Shown here: positions 16,417 to 25,681 of the stretch, piece by piece
Layout of the letters: each line of letters begins with the position of its first letter
How positions within the stretch are numbered: position 1 is the first letter of the stretch
Notes under the pieces: model-generated
What the model was told of the DNA's origin: nothing
What the model saw: only the letters and a program-made list of their open reading frames with translations
The model's database searches: none
Translations under genes and position numbers: made by a program
Assembly (NCBI GenBank): GCA_002483285.1
Contig: DLHP01000033.1
Location: 62,001-126,000 of the forward strand
DNA from: Flavobacterium sp. UBA7665
GTDB taxonomy: Bacteria; Bacteroidota; Bacteroidia; Flavobacteriales; Flavobacteriaceae
DNA length: 64,000 nt
Direction: 5' to 3'

Positions 16417-17388
16417 ATGCACTCGGTTAAACAGTATCAGGAGTTTATAACGGATTACCTTCAATCCCAACACTTAGGGAGGCAACCTGAAAATTTATAC
16501 GCTCCCATCCAGTACATTTTAAGCCTCGGAGGTAAGCGGATGCGTCCCATTCTTACGCTGATGGCGGCAGAAATTTTCGACACCGATTACAAAAAGGCGT
16601 TGCCTGCTGCGCTGGCCGTAGAAGTCTTCCACAACTTCTCGCTAATCCACGACGACATCATGGACGATGCACCTTTACGCCGCGGACACGAAACCGTACA
16701 CGAAAAATGGGACCTCAATACCGGCATCCTCTCTGGCGATGCCATGCTGATCCTGGCTTACCAATATTTCGAGCAATACGAACCTTCGGTATTTCGCGAT
16801 CTTGCTAAACTATTTAGCAAAACCGCGCTCGAAGTCTGCGAAGGCCAGCAATGGGATGTGGATTTTGAAGGACGGGACGATGTCACCATTGCCGAATACC
16901 TCAAAATGATCGAGTACAAGACGGCGGTTTTGGTGGCAGCTGCGATGAAAATGGGCGCCATTATTGCCGGGACTTCTGAGCAAAATGCCAACCTGATTTA
17001 TGAATTCGGATGCAACCTCGGTGTCGCCTTCCAGTTGCAGGATGATTACCTCGATGCTTTTGGCAATCCAGAAACTTTCGGGAAGCAAGTGGGTGGCGAC
17101 ATCATCGAAAACAAAAAGACCTATTTGTACCTTAAAGCCGTCGAGTTTGCCTCGGCCACCACGAAAGAACAACTCTTGCATTTGTTCTCTATCCAACCCC
17201 AAGACAACACCGACAAGATCGAATCGGTCAAGGCCATCTTCAACGAAACCGGTGCATCCAAAGCCACGCAAGAAGCGATAGCAGACTATACCCAACGCGC
17301 TTTCGAAACCCTCGATAACCTCAATATCGGTGCCGACAAAAAAGCCATATTGCGCGCCTTTGGACAAAACCTCATGGGCAGAAATGTT
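16417..17388 (+). CDS. Polyprenyl diphosphate synthase (FPP/GGPP synthase family)
   Basis: A trans-isoprenyl diphosphate synthase of about 324 residues that condenses isopentenyl diphosphate onto allylic diphosphates. GGKRMRP (38-44), the first aspartate motif DDIMDD (79-84) with following LRRG, and the second motif QDDYLD (208-213) are all intact. The ATG at 16417 is chosen; a -33 TTTG (16370) and TACCTTAG (16393) lie upstream, which excludes the start at 16378. The coding frame ends with TAG at 17389-17391, overlapping the next gene by 8 bp. Chain length of the product cannot be fixed from sequence alone. Confidence 0.93.
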
Positions 17389-18085
17389 TAGATTTTTTGA
17401 AAATGAATCGGGCCATTCGCAGCGGCAGTTAGTGCTGGCGTTTTCGTTTACGGTTTTTACGATTGTGGCACTTTGGATTGACTCGGTTTTTTTTACGAAT
17501 CATTATTTCGACGCCCGTCAAATCACAAATGTTTTGGCCGTCGGATATTTTGCGCTGCTGTTTCAGGCTGCGGGTGCCACATTGCGCAAGCTCATGTTGG
17601 TGATGGTGTTGCTCTCGTATATCGGCGAGCTGATTTTCTGTAAATTGCTCGATATGTACGCTTACAGGACCAGCGCCATTCCGCTTTATGTACCTTTTGG
17701 GCACGCCATTGTGTACGGGTCGGGCTATATTTTTGCACACACGCCTTGGGCAATCCACCATGAAAATGGCCTCAGGAAATTTTTTGCCTTGTTTTTCATC
17801 GCACTGTTTCTGGCTGTCGGGATTTTTTTCAATGACTGGTTTTCGCTCGGTTTTGGAGCCTTGTTTTTTGTACTTTTAAGGCGCAAACGCTGGAACAACC
17901 TGTACTATTTTATTGCCCTTTGCGTGATTTTCATTGAACTGGTGGGCACTTATTTTGGATGTTGGGCCTGGGCCGATAAAACCTTTGGCGTCATTCCGGC
18001 TGCGAATCCGCCCATGGGCGCGGTTTTCTTTTATGCCGGAGGCGATGTGCTGCTCGCGAAAATCGTAAGCGCCTGGAAGAATTAA
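17384..18085 (+). CDS. Integral membrane protein coupled to the polyprenyl synthase gene
   Basis: A 233-residue protein with about seven hydrophobic segments between residues 14 and 225. Recognisable but unassigned features are an HSQRQ start, a YVPFGHAIVY segment, and a C-terminal GCWAWADKTFGVIPAANPP loop. I do not recognise the family. The ATG at 17384 overlaps the end of the polyprenyl synthase gene by 8 bp, suggesting translational coupling and possibly a shared role in isoprenoid or carotenoid metabolism; that link is inference only. Confidence 0.8.
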   Translation: MFRFFENESGHSQRQLVLAFSFTVFTIVALWIDSVFFTNHYFDARQITNVLAVGYFALLFQAAGATLRKLMLVMVLLSYIGELIFCKLLDMYAYRTSAIPLYVPFGHAIVYGSGYIFAHTPWAIHHENGLRKFFALFFIALFLAVGIFFNDWFSLGFGALFFVLLRRKRWNNLYYFIALCVIFIELVGTYFGCWAWADKTFGVIPAANPPMGAVFFYAGGDVLLAKIVSAWKN

Positions 18086-18095
18086 TTAATTAACT

Positions 18096-18449
18096 ATGAA
18101 TTTTGTGACCCCACAATCGGCCGAACTCCTCCTTTCTGAAGCCGAAAGCGAAAACCTCTACCTCAAACTCATCGCGCAACTCAACAAGGATTTCAACCTG
18201 GCCAATGAAGCCGTCGATTTCCCCATGAGCACTACGCCGCATGAACTCAAGGTGCAATTGCATGAAAAGATTTACCGGCTGATTCAGTACAAATTCGCAG
18301 AGTACCTAAACCTACTGTACATTATTGACGTTCCCGAAGACCAAATCAAGAAACTCGACGGCTCGGACTTGGTGGCGCTTTCAGAACAGGTTGCTTTTTT
18401 GATTTTGAAAAGAGAATGGCAAAAGGTTTGGTTCCGCAATAAGTTTTAA
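18096..18449 (+). CDS. Conserved hypothetical protein, 117 residues
   Basis: A 117-residue soluble protein, mostly predicted helical and acidic, without signal peptide or known motif. It begins 10 bp after the stop of the membrane protein gene in the same direction, so it probably belongs to the polyprenyl synthase operon. The density of codons matching its neighbours and the tight spacing support a real gene. No function can be given. Confidence 0.7.
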   Translation: MNFVTPQSAELLLSEAESENLYLKLIAQLNKDFNLANEAVDFPMSTTPHELKVQLHEKIYRLIQYKFAEYLNLLYIIDVPEDQIKKLDGSDLVALSEQVAFLILKREWQKVWFRNKF

Positions 18450-18492
18450 AACACCAGAATCCAACACTTCCGCAATCGCTAAATTTTGGAAT

Positions 18493-18990
18493 ATGCAAAT
18501 CACCGCAGCCACCCACCAACACCTCGACAGCATCATGAACGTCATAGAAACCGCGCGCCAAATTATGCGTGAAAACGGCAATATGACGCAATGGGTAGGT
18601 TATCCTTCGGTTGAGGTGATTGCAGAAGACATCCATCTCAACCAAGCTTTCATCTGTTGGCAGGATGGGCAAATCGTTGGCTATTTTTGCCTGATTACAG
18701 GCTCTGATCCCGATCCGAATTATCGTGTAATCGAAGGTGGAAAATGGCTCGATGAAAAACCTTACGGCGTAATCCACCGGCTCGCTTCAGGCCGGCAAGT
18801 TAAAGGCGTCGCGCAAGCAGCGTTCGATTACGCGTTTTCAATTATTGACAATGTTCGTGTAGATACGCACCACGACAACCTCCCGATGCAAAACTTCTTA
18901 AGGAAAAACGGGTTCACCTATTGCGGCATCATTTACGTCAACGACGGTACACCGCGCGACGCCTTTCAAAAACGCCAGGAAAACACTTAG
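18493..18990 (+). CDS. GNAT family N-acetyltransferase
   Basis: A 165-residue acetyltransferase-like protein. The GNAT core is visible: ICWQDGQIVGYFCLITG (central strands, about 53-69), IHRLASGRQVKGVAQAAFDYA (acetyl-CoA loop region, about 99-119), and RVDTHHDNLPMQNFLRKNGFTYCGIIYV at the C-terminus (shown here only by its ends RVDTHHDN and NGFTYCG). Substrate unknown. It is last in the plus-strand group and its stop overlaps the stop of the convergent gene by four bases (TTAG, 18987-18990). Confidence 0.88.
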   Translation: MQITAATHQHLDSIMNVIETARQIMRENGNMTQWVGYPSVEVIAEDIHLNQAFICWQDGQIVGYFCLITGSDPDPNYRVIEGGKWLDEKPYGVIHRLASGRQVKGVAQAAFDYAFSIIDNVRVDTHHDNLPMQNFLRKNGFTYCGIIYVNDGTPRDAFQKRQENT

Positions 18991-19520
18991 AAATAAACCC
19001 GCACAAACGGCATAAATGCATCGCCGTAAACAAAGTCATCCTCGCTGTACAGCACATTGTACCTTGCCCCAATCGTGACATTCTGAACGCGGTAACCGGC
19101 ACCTAGATACAAGGCGGTATTCCAGAAATTATCCGATCCGCGTGTGCCTGTAAAGTTTCTTGACACCCTTACTTGCTCTAGTTCGGCAGAAACTTGTACC
19201 TGCTCAATCGGGTTGAAAAGCCCAATCAAACTCCCGCCGTAAACGTAGGCTTCGTAAAAATTCTTAGACCGCAAATAAGCACCCTGCAAGCCAACGCCCG
19301 CAGAAAAATATGGGTTGAAATTGTAGATGGCACCCGGCGCAAGGCTCACGTCGGTGTAGCCCGAACCCACACTGACCCCGACACCGCCGCCAATCTGGAC
19401 ACGCTGCCAAAAATCGCTTTTTTGAGCCGCGTTGCTTTGTGCCGATACACCTTGTGAAATCACTATAAAAAAGAAGCAGAAAATGGTTTTAGAAAACCAA
19501 AAGGGAAGGCTGTTTTTCAT
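18987..19520 (-). CDS. Outer-membrane beta-barrel-like protein
   Basis: A 177-residue protein with a signal peptide (residues 1-28, ending VSAQ) followed by alternating hydrophobic strands rich in glycine and aromatic residues and a terminal MPFVRVYF, the aromatic C-terminus typical of outer-membrane barrels. About eight strands are plausible. No specific family is recognised; alternatives are a small porin or adhesin-like barrel. Convergent with the GNAT gene (4-bp overlap), divergent from sucA. Confidence 0.7.
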   Translation of the reverse strand: MKNSLPFWFSKTIFCFFFIVISQGVSAQSNAAQKSDFWQRVQIGGGVGVSVGSGYTDVSLAPGAIYNFNPYFSAGVGLQGAYLRSKNFYEAYVYGGSLIGLFNPIEQVQVSAELEQVRVSRNFTGTRGSDNFWNTALYLGAGYRVQNVTIGARYNVLYSEDDFVYGDAFMPFVRVYF

Positions 19521-19571
19521 CGTTCTAGGGGTTAAATTCGCAAAAGATAAAAGTATCTAAAAAAATTAAAA

Positions 19572-19596
19572 TTGTACTGCATTTATTGTACTTTTG
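19572..19596 (+). promoter_or_regulatory. Promoter of sucA
   Basis: TTG (19572-19574) and TACTTTTG (19589-19596) are separated by 14 bases, slightly short of the usual 17-23; the -7 element itself is a perfect TAnnTTTG. It lies 36 bp upstream of the chosen sucA ATG and overlaps the alternative TTG codon at 19594, excluding that start. Confidence 0.6.
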
Positions 19597-19632
19597 CGTA
19601 ACATTTTTACAAATCAGGACATTCAACACACT

Positions 19633-22404
19633 ATGGACAGGTTCTCCTTTTTAAACGCGGCTCACACCGAATTCTTCGCTCAATTATACGACCAATACCT
19701 AGAAAATCCCGATAGCATAGAACCCAGCTGGAGAAGCTTCTTTCAGGGATTCGATTTTGGTATAGCCACTTACAACGAAGAGCAGGCGGTTGCGCAAATG
19801 ACCAACATCGCTACAGACAACCTCCAAAGCGGCCAGGTATCCGAGAAAGTTTTAAAGGAATTCAGCGTAGTGAAACTCATCGATGCGTATCGTACTCGTG
19901 GGCACTTGTTCACCGAGACCAATCCGGTACGCGAGAGAAGGCATTTTTCACCTAGCCTTGAACTCGACAATTTCGGGCTCACATCAGCCGATTTGAACAC
20001 CGTTTTTGACGCTGCTAAAATCCTGGGCCACCAACCCTCGACTTTACAAGATATTTTAGTGCACCTCAAAAGCGTGTACTGCCGCCACATCGGCATCGAG
20101 TACATGTACATGCGCCATCCCGAGACCATCCAATGGATTCAGGACAAGATCAATGTCAATGACAATCTGCCCAATTTCAATCCGGAGCAGAAAAAACACA
20201 TCCTTAGCAAACTCAACGAGGCGGTTTCTTTCGAGAACTTCCTTCACACCAAATACGTCGGCCAGAAGCGTTTCTCGCTAGAAGGCGGCGAAACCATTAT
20301 CCCGGCGCTCGATGCACTCATCGAAGCCGCAGCCGAAAAAGGCGTAGAGCAATTCGTAATGGGAATGGCCCACCGTGGCCGCCTCAACGTGCTCGCGAAC
20401 ATTTTCAGAAAATCCACCCAGGACATTTTCTCCGAATTTGACGGTAAGGATTACGACCAGGAATATTTTGACGGCGATGTGAAATACCACTTGGGATTGA
20501 CCTCCGACCGAAAAACCTCTTCGGGGAAAAGCATCAACATCAACCTCGCGCCCAATCCATCGCATCTCGAGACTGTCGGTGCCGTGATTGAAGGTATAAC
20601 GCGTGCCAAACAAGACCGCCATTTCCCCGACGACATGTCAAAGGTGCTGCCGATTGCCGTTCACGGTGACGCAGCAGTTGCCGGACAAGGCATCGTGTAT
20701 GAAATCATCCAGATGGCACAACTCGACGGCTATAAAACCGGAGGAACCATCCATTTGATCATTAATAACCAAGTCGGTTTTACCACGAATTACCTCGATG
20801 CGCGTTCGTCGACGTATTGTACAGATGTTGCGAAAGTAACCCTGTCACCAGTCTTGCATGTCAATGCAGACGACGCCGAATCGGTGGTGCACGCCATGTT
20901 GTTTGCACTCGATTTCAGGATGCAATTTGGCCGCGACGTGTTCATCGATTTACTCGGATACAGAAAATACGGGCACAACGAAGGCGACGAGCCGCGTTTC
21001 ACCCAACCGATACTTTACAAAGCAATCGCCAAACACAAAAACCCACGCGACATTTATGCCGAGCAACTCAAGGCCGAAGGTATCATCGATGACAATTTTG
21101 TTAAAGATTTGGAGACCGGTTATAAAAAAGACCTCGACCAGAATTTAGAGGCGTCGCGTAAAAAAGAACTCACGATCATCACGCCGTTCATGCAAAACGA
21201 ATGGCAAGGATTCAAGCAGGTTTCAGACGATGCGATGCTGAGCAAAGTCGATACTTCTTTCCCTAAAGCAAAACTAGCTGAAATCGCCAAAACGATCAGC
21301 ACGTTACCATCCGACAAGAAATTCATCAGCAAAATCGAGAAGCTCATCAACGACCGCAAGGTGATGTTTGAAACCAATAAGCTCGACTGGGCAATGGCCG
21401 AATACATGGCTTACGGATCCCTGATGCTTGAAGGTTACGACATCCGCATTTCGGGACAAGACGTAGAGCGCGGTACTTTCTCGCACCGTCACGCCGTAAT
21501 CAAGGTAGAAGACAGCGAAGAGGAAGTAGTGTTGTTATCGCAACTCAAAGACGCCAAAGGCAAATTCAGGATTTACAATTCGTTGCTTTCTGAATATGCG
21601 GTACTTGGTTTCGATTACGGGTATGCGCTCGCAAGCCCAAAAACATTGACCATTTGGGAAGCACAATTCGGTGATTTTTCGAACGGTGCGCAAATCATGA
21701 TTGACCAGTACATTTCGTGCGGCGAAGACAAATGGAACAACCAAAACGGGATTGTACTCTTGCTGCCACACGGTTATGAAGGACAAGGAGCCGAGCACTC
21801 TTCGGCGCGTATGGAACGCTACCTGCAACTCTGCGCCAAACACAATATGTTCGTAGCCGATTGTACGACGCCTGCGAATTTCTACCACTTGCTCAGACGC
21901 CAGATGAAGACCGAATTCCGCAAGCCGCTTGTGGTGATGACACCCAAAAGTTTGCTGCGTGATCCGCGTGTGGTTTCTACCGTTGATGAATTTGCAAAAG
22001 GCAGTTTCCAGGAAACCATCGACGATCCGACAGCCAACAAAAAGAAAGTCAAAACCCTCGTGTTCTGTACTGGAAAATTTTACTACGATATTGCAGCCGA
22101 ACGCGATGCTCAAAAACGCGACGATGTGGCGGTAGTCAGGATCGAGCAATTGTTCCCGTTGCCAACCGAACAACTCAAAGCCATCATCGCTTCATACCCC
22201 AAAGCCGACGATTTCGTCTGGGCACAGGAAGAACCCAAAAACATGGGTGCTTACAGTTTTATGCTCATGAACTTCGACCTCGTGAAATGGAGGTTGGCAT
22301 CGCTCAAAGCATACGCCGCACCAGCTGCCGGAAGTTACACCCGCGCCAAACGCCGCCACGCCGATGCCATTAGGATGGTGTTTGATAAGGACCTGTTCAG
22401 GTAA
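19633..22404 (+). CDS. sucA: 2-oxoglutarate dehydrogenase E1 component
   Basis: A 923-residue thiamine-diphosphate enzyme of the TCA cycle that decarboxylates 2-oxoglutarate and transfers the succinyl group to the E2 lipoyl arm. N-terminal E2-binding helix (NAAHTEFFAQLYDQYLENP), GMAHRGRLNVLAN near residue 245, the TPP-binding HGDAAVAGQG region near 340, and KYGHNEGDEPRFTQP near 440 are intact, and the C-terminal transketolase-like half ends at DKDLFR. Start at ATG 19633 (MDRFSFLN). sucB follows 1.8 kb downstream, separated by an unrelated secreted-protein gene. Confidence 0.97.
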   Translation: MDRFSFLNAAHTEFFAQLYDQYLENPDSIEPSWRSFFQGFDFGIATYNEEQAVAQMTNIATDNLQSGQVSEKVLKEFSVVKLIDAYRTRGHLFTETNPVRERRHFSPSLELDNFGLTSADLNTVFDAAKILGHQPSTLQDILVHLKSVYCRHIGIEYMYMRHPETIQWIQDKINVNDNLPNFNPEQKKHILSKLNEAVSFENFLHTKYVGQKRFSLEGGETIIPALDALIEAAAEKGVEQFVMGMAHRGRLNVLANIFRKSTQDIFSEFDGKDYDQEYFDGDVKYHLGLTSDRKTSSGKSININLAPNPSHLETVGAVIEGITRAKQDRHFPDDMSKVLPIAVHGDAAVAGQGIVYEIIQMAQLDGYKTGGTIHLIINNQVGFTTNYLDARSSTYCTDVAKVTLSPVLHVNADDAESVVHAMLFALDFRMQFGRDVFIDLLGYRKYGHNEGDEPRFTQPILYKAIAKHKNPRDIYAEQLKAEGIIDDNFVKDLETGYKKDLDQNLEASRKKELTIITPFMQNEWQGFKQVSDDAMLSKVDTSFPKAKLAEIAKTISTLPSDKKFISKIEKLINDRKVMFETNKLDWAMAEYMAYGSLMLEGYDIRISGQDVERGTFSHRHAVIKVEDSEEEVVLLSQLKDAKGKFRIYNSLLSEYAVLGFDYGYALASPKTLTIWEAQFGDFSNGAQIMIDQYISCGEDKWNNQNGIVLLLPHGYEGQGAEHSSARMERYLQLCAKHNMFVADCTTPANFYHLLRRQMKTEFRKPLVVMTPKSLLRDPRVVSTVDEFAKGSFQETIDDPTANKKKVKTLVFCTGKFYYDIAAERDAQKRDDVAVVRIEQLFPLPTEQLKAIIASYPKADDFVWAQEEPKNMGAYSFMLMNFDLVKWRLASLKAYAAPAAGSYTRAKRRHADAIRMVFDKDLFR

Positions 22405-22441
22405 TTGCCGACAAAATAAACAAACAATCAAAACCCTAGAC

Positions 22442-24142
22442 ATGATTAAAAAATTACTCGCCGTGCTGTTTATTGTAAGCGCAAGCACCTTAAATGCACA
22501 GACTTTGACTTTTACCAACAAGGCGGATATGATTACCCCGCGCGCGGGATTTTCTTCGGGCAATGACGGGACATTCCAATACATCGCCAATGGGTTTGCG
22601 CCGTTGCAACCCTATACTAGCCAGATTGAAAAATATGACTTTGCCAATAACAGCTGGTCGACCTTGACCACTTCGACGCCCACGATCGCCAAGCGTTATG
22701 GTAACGGCGGCGTGTTGTCCAATAATCTTTACCTCTACAACGGCGTTACTGCCACTGGAAAGAACGACAAGTTTGAAATCGTCAATTTAACGACGGGCGA
22801 AGTGACCGTGAGTCCAAACCTGAACCCAAATCCGGTTTACAGCGCTGCATCGGCAATCTATGGTGATTATTTGTTGTCTTTGGGTGGCTGCGTGAGTGCG
22901 TTTGAAGGCGTCTATTCGAGCAAATTTTATAAAATCAGCCCGTTTGGGGAATGGACGGCGCTTGCCGATCTACCCATTGCGGCCGAAACCAAAGCCGCAG
23001 TAGTTTACGGAAATGGTTCGGATGCAAAACTCTATGCCATTGGCGGCTACAGCCAAACCAGCCCGATGCACGAAAATTTTGAAACCGTGGCAACAACAGG
23101 AAACTTGGCATTGGCCGATTGGACCAACGTGGCAGAGACCGGAACCAAAGTATTTCAAGGCAAGCAATTCGGGTTGAATAAGTACGCACAGATGACCGCT
23201 TTCGCTGGACCGGACCAGGAAGCGTCGAACATTGCATGGCTCATATCACCGACTATTGATTTGGTTGCCGGGAGCTACCTTACTTTCGACACCAAAGACG
23301 GTTACGACAATGGCGCGACATTGCAAGCTTTCTTGGTTACAAATTGGACCGGCGACATCACAACATCAGACAAAAGCTTGTTGCCTGCCAATATTTCGTC
23401 AGGCCATACAGCAGGTTACGCAGCCGACTTTACGAGCTCGGGAATTCTGGCGTTGAACGGCGCCGTGGGCAGCTATCGTATCGCTTTTAAATATACCGGC
23501 GGTTATGCGCCTTTGGCAACAACGACATTCCAGATTGACAATGTGAGGCTTTATTCGGAAAACAAATCGCACCATATCTATGAGTATGATTTCAATACCG
23601 ATGCCTGGACGGCGCATTTGGATGTGCTTCCGATAGCCGTTTCGGCACATGCCGTTGCCGTTGATAATCCTTACACTCAGGGCAAGATTTACATCACAGG
23701 CGATTATGATTACCAGGATCGCCTTACCTATTACGATACAGCCAATGGAACTTTAACCACATTGGGTCAGAACGCGATGGTTGGCAGAAGACACCACGCC
23801 GCCGAAATTTTCAACAACAACTTATACCTGTTTGGCGGAAACACCACACCGCAGAGTTCAAGCACCTTGAACAGCACGCAAAGTGCAAACCTGTCTGTTT
23901 TAGCAACACCCGGGTTCGGGAAACAGCCAACGATTTCCTTTTATCCAAACCCTGCAACCCATAAGATTAACTTCAATGCTGACATAAAATCGGTTTCTTT
24001 GTTTACTTTTGAAGGAAAGAAAATTGATGCCACGTTGCAAAACAACACGCTCGATATTTCTGGGTTGAACAATGGGATTTACTTGATTCAAGGCTTGGAA
24101 AAAGACGGCAGTTCTTTTTCGGACAAACTCATCAAAAATTAA
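22442..24142 (+). CDS. Secreted Kelch-repeat protein with T9SS sorting domain
   Basis: A 566-residue protein. Signal peptide 1-19 (ending LNAQ); Kelch-type propeller repeats at about 25-200 and again at 380-480 (for example LYAIGGYS and LYLFGGNT); an inserted choice-of-anchor J / MAM-like beta domain at about 205-375 (HENFETVATTG to IDNVRLYS); and a C-terminal T9SS type A sorting domain (FYPNPATHKINFN ... GIYLIQG ... KLIKN). It is thus exported by the type IX system and likely surface-attached or released. Its position between sucA and sucB on the same strand is odd for a surface protein. Ligand or enzymatic role unknown. ATG 22442 fits the signal peptide. Confidence 0.88.
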   Translation: MIKKLLAVLFIVSASTLNAQTLTFTNKADMITPRAGFSSGNDGTFQYIANGFAPLQPYTSQIEKYDFANNSWSTLTTSTPTIAKRYGNGGVLSNNLYLYNGVTATGKNDKFEIVNLTTGEVTVSPNLNPNPVYSAASAIYGDYLLSLGGCVSAFEGVYSSKFYKISPFGEWTALADLPIAAETKAAVVYGNGSDAKLYAIGGYSQTSPMHENFETVATTGNLALADWTNVAETGTKVFQGKQFGLNKYAQMTAFAGPDQEASNIAWLISPTIDLVAGSYLTFDTKDGYDNGATLQAFLVTNWTGDITTSDKSLLPANISSGHTAGYAADFTSSGILALNGAVGSYRIAFKYTGGYAPLATTTFQIDNVRLYSENKSHHIYEYDFNTDAWTAHLDVLPIAVSAHAVAVDNPYTQGKIYITGDYDYQDRLTYYDTANGTLTTLGQNAMVGRRHHAAEIFNNNLYLFGGNTTPQSSSTLNSTQSANLSVLATPGFGKQPTISFYPNPATHKINFNADIKSVSLFTFEGKKIDATLQNNTLDISGLNNGIYLIQGLEKDGSSFSDKLIKN

Positions 24143-24188
24143 CAACACACATTTAGCAGATATACATCATCATTTAAAATAATTGACA

Positions 24189-25421
24189 ATGATTTTAGAA
24201 ATGAAAGTCCCATCACCGGGAGAATCGATCAAAGAAGTTGAAATCGCTACCTGGCTCGTAAAAGATGGCGACTATGTAGAAAAAGACCAGGCAATTGCCG
24301 AAGTCGACTCAGACAAAGCAACCCTCGAATTGCCAGCCGAAGCCGCGGGAATCATTACCCTCAAAGCCGAAGAAGGCGATACGGTTGCCGTTGGCGCCGT
24401 GGTTTGCTTAATCGATACCGACGGAAAGCCATCTGGCGCAGCAGCACCAGCCGCAGCGAAAGCAGAAGAAGCTAAGCCAGCAGCAAAGGCAGAGACACCA
24501 AAAGCAGAAGCGCCAAAAGCAGCTCCTGCTCCAGCCACTTACGCCGCAAGCACGCCTTCACCGGCTGCCAGGAAAATACTCGATGAGAAAAACATCCAAC
24601 CTGCCGATGTAGTAGGTACCGGAAAAGATGGCCGCATCACCAAAGACGACGCCATGAACGCCGTGCCGTCTATGGGAACACCAACCGGAGGCAACCGTGG
24701 ATCGAGCCGTACCAAACTCTCGATGCTGCGCAGGAAAGTAGCCGAAAGATTGGTGGCTGCCAAGAATGAAACGGCCATGCTCACGACTTTCAATGAAGTC
24801 AACATGACGCCGATCAATTTGATCCGCAACGAATACAAGGACGCGTTCAAAGCCAAGCACGGTGGACTCGGTTTGGGTTATATGTCATTCTTTACCAAAG
24901 CCGTAACACGTGCCTTGCAATTGTATCCGGACGTGAACTCGATGATCGACGGCGACCAAAAAATATCTTATGATTTCTGTGATATTTCTGTAGCCGTATC
25001 AGGACCAAAAGGACTAATGGTTCCTGTAGTGAGAAGTGCAGAAAACTTAACCTTTAGAGGTGTGGAAGCCGAAATCAAACGTTTGGCGATCCGTGCGCGC
25101 GACGGGCAAATTACTGTGGATGACATGACCGGAGGTACGTTCACCATCTCGAACGGTGGCGTTTTTGGCAGCATGCTGTCTACGCCAATCATCAACCCGC
25201 CGCAATCTGGAATTTTGGGCATGCACAACATCATTGAGCGCCCGATTGCCGTAAACGGACAGGTAGAAATCCACCCGATGATGTATGTAGCATTGTCTTA
25301 TGACCACAGGATTATCGATGGTCGTGAATCGGTTGGTTTCCTTGTTGCAGTGAAGGAAGGACTTGAAAATCCTGCCGAATTGCTCATGGGTGGCAACCCG
25401 ATGAAGGCATTGGAATTGTAA
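24189..25421 (+). CDS. sucB: Dihydrolipoyllysine succinyltransferase (E2 of 2-oxoglutarate dehydrogenase)
   Basis: A 410-residue E2 component. The lipoyl domain covers residues 2-75 with the lipoylated lysine K43 in EVDSDKATLELPA; an Ala/Pro/Lys linker runs at about 85-118; the E3/E1-binding domain at about 122-160 (SPAARKILDEKNI, GRITKDDAMN); and the catalytic domain follows with the active-site SYDHRIIDGRE (H373, D377). The start is ATG 24189; the preceding TTG at 24183 is not needed. Works with the SucA product encoded upstream. Confidence 0.97.
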   Translation: MILEMKVPSPGESIKEVEIATWLVKDGDYVEKDQAIAEVDSDKATLELPAEAAGIITLKAEEGDTVAVGAVVCLIDTDGKPSGAAAPAAAKAEEAKPAAKAETPKAEAPKAAPAPATYAASTPSPAARKILDEKNIQPADVVGTGKDGRITKDDAMNAVPSMGTPTGGNRGSSRTKLSMLRRKVAERLVAAKNETAMLTTFNEVNMTPINLIRNEYKDAFKAKHGGLGLGYMSFFTKAVTRALQLYPDVNSMIDGDQKISYDFCDISVAVSGPKGLMVPVVRSAENLTFRGVEAEIKRLAIRARDGQITVDDMTGGTFTISNGGVFGSMLSTPIINPPQSGILGMHNIIERPIAVNGQVEIHPMMYVALSYDHRIIDGRESVGFLVAVKEGLENPAELLMGGNPMKALEL

Positions 25422-25427
25422 AAGAGA

Positions 25428-25498
25428 AACACAGATTTCACAGATTTCACAGATGAGTCTGAGTAAAGAATCTGTGAGAATCTGTGAAATCTGTGTTA
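25428..25498. repeat. Dispersed inverted repeat of the CACAGATTTCACAGAT type
   Basis: Arms of about 27 bp, built from AACACAGATTTCACAGAT units on the left and ATCTGTGAAATCTGTGTT on the right, form a long hairpin directly after sucB. This repeat type recurs in Bacteroidota intergenic regions (general knowledge). It could stabilise the sucB transcript end. Confidence 0.65.
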
Positions 25499-25526
25499 TA
25501 AAAACACACATGGAATCATAGTAAAT

Positions 25527-25560
25527 TAAATCCCGCTCCATAAATGAAGCGGGATTTTTT
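25527..25560 (+). terminator. Terminator downstream of sucB
   Basis: AAATCCCGCT-CCATAAATG-AAGCGGGATTTTTTG; perfect stem followed by T6. Confidence 0.85.
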
Positions 25561-25568
25561 GTTTATTT

Positions 25569-25652
25569 GCGGGTGCCCGCGTGAGCGATGGCAGCAAGTA
25601 CCGCGTACTGCGAACAGCGCGACGCAAGGAGGAACGACGCAGCGGCACGCCA
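25569..25652. repeat. Short MITE/REP-like element, copy 2
   Basis: About 84 bp, about 80 percent identical by eye to 44950-45033 (shared GCGTGAGCGAT, TACCGCGTAC and ACGACGCAGCGGCACGCC) and related to the left half of 4352-4560. It fills the space between the sucB terminator and the MFS gene. The ends are imperfect inverted repeats. Confidence 0.65.
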
Positions 25653-25681
25653 ATAAAATAAATCGTACCAAACCACCAATC

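Noticed and set aside
16810..17367. A 185-codon frame antisense to the polyprenyl synthase
   Set aside because: The synthase frame has both aspartate motifs intact; the antisense frame has none.
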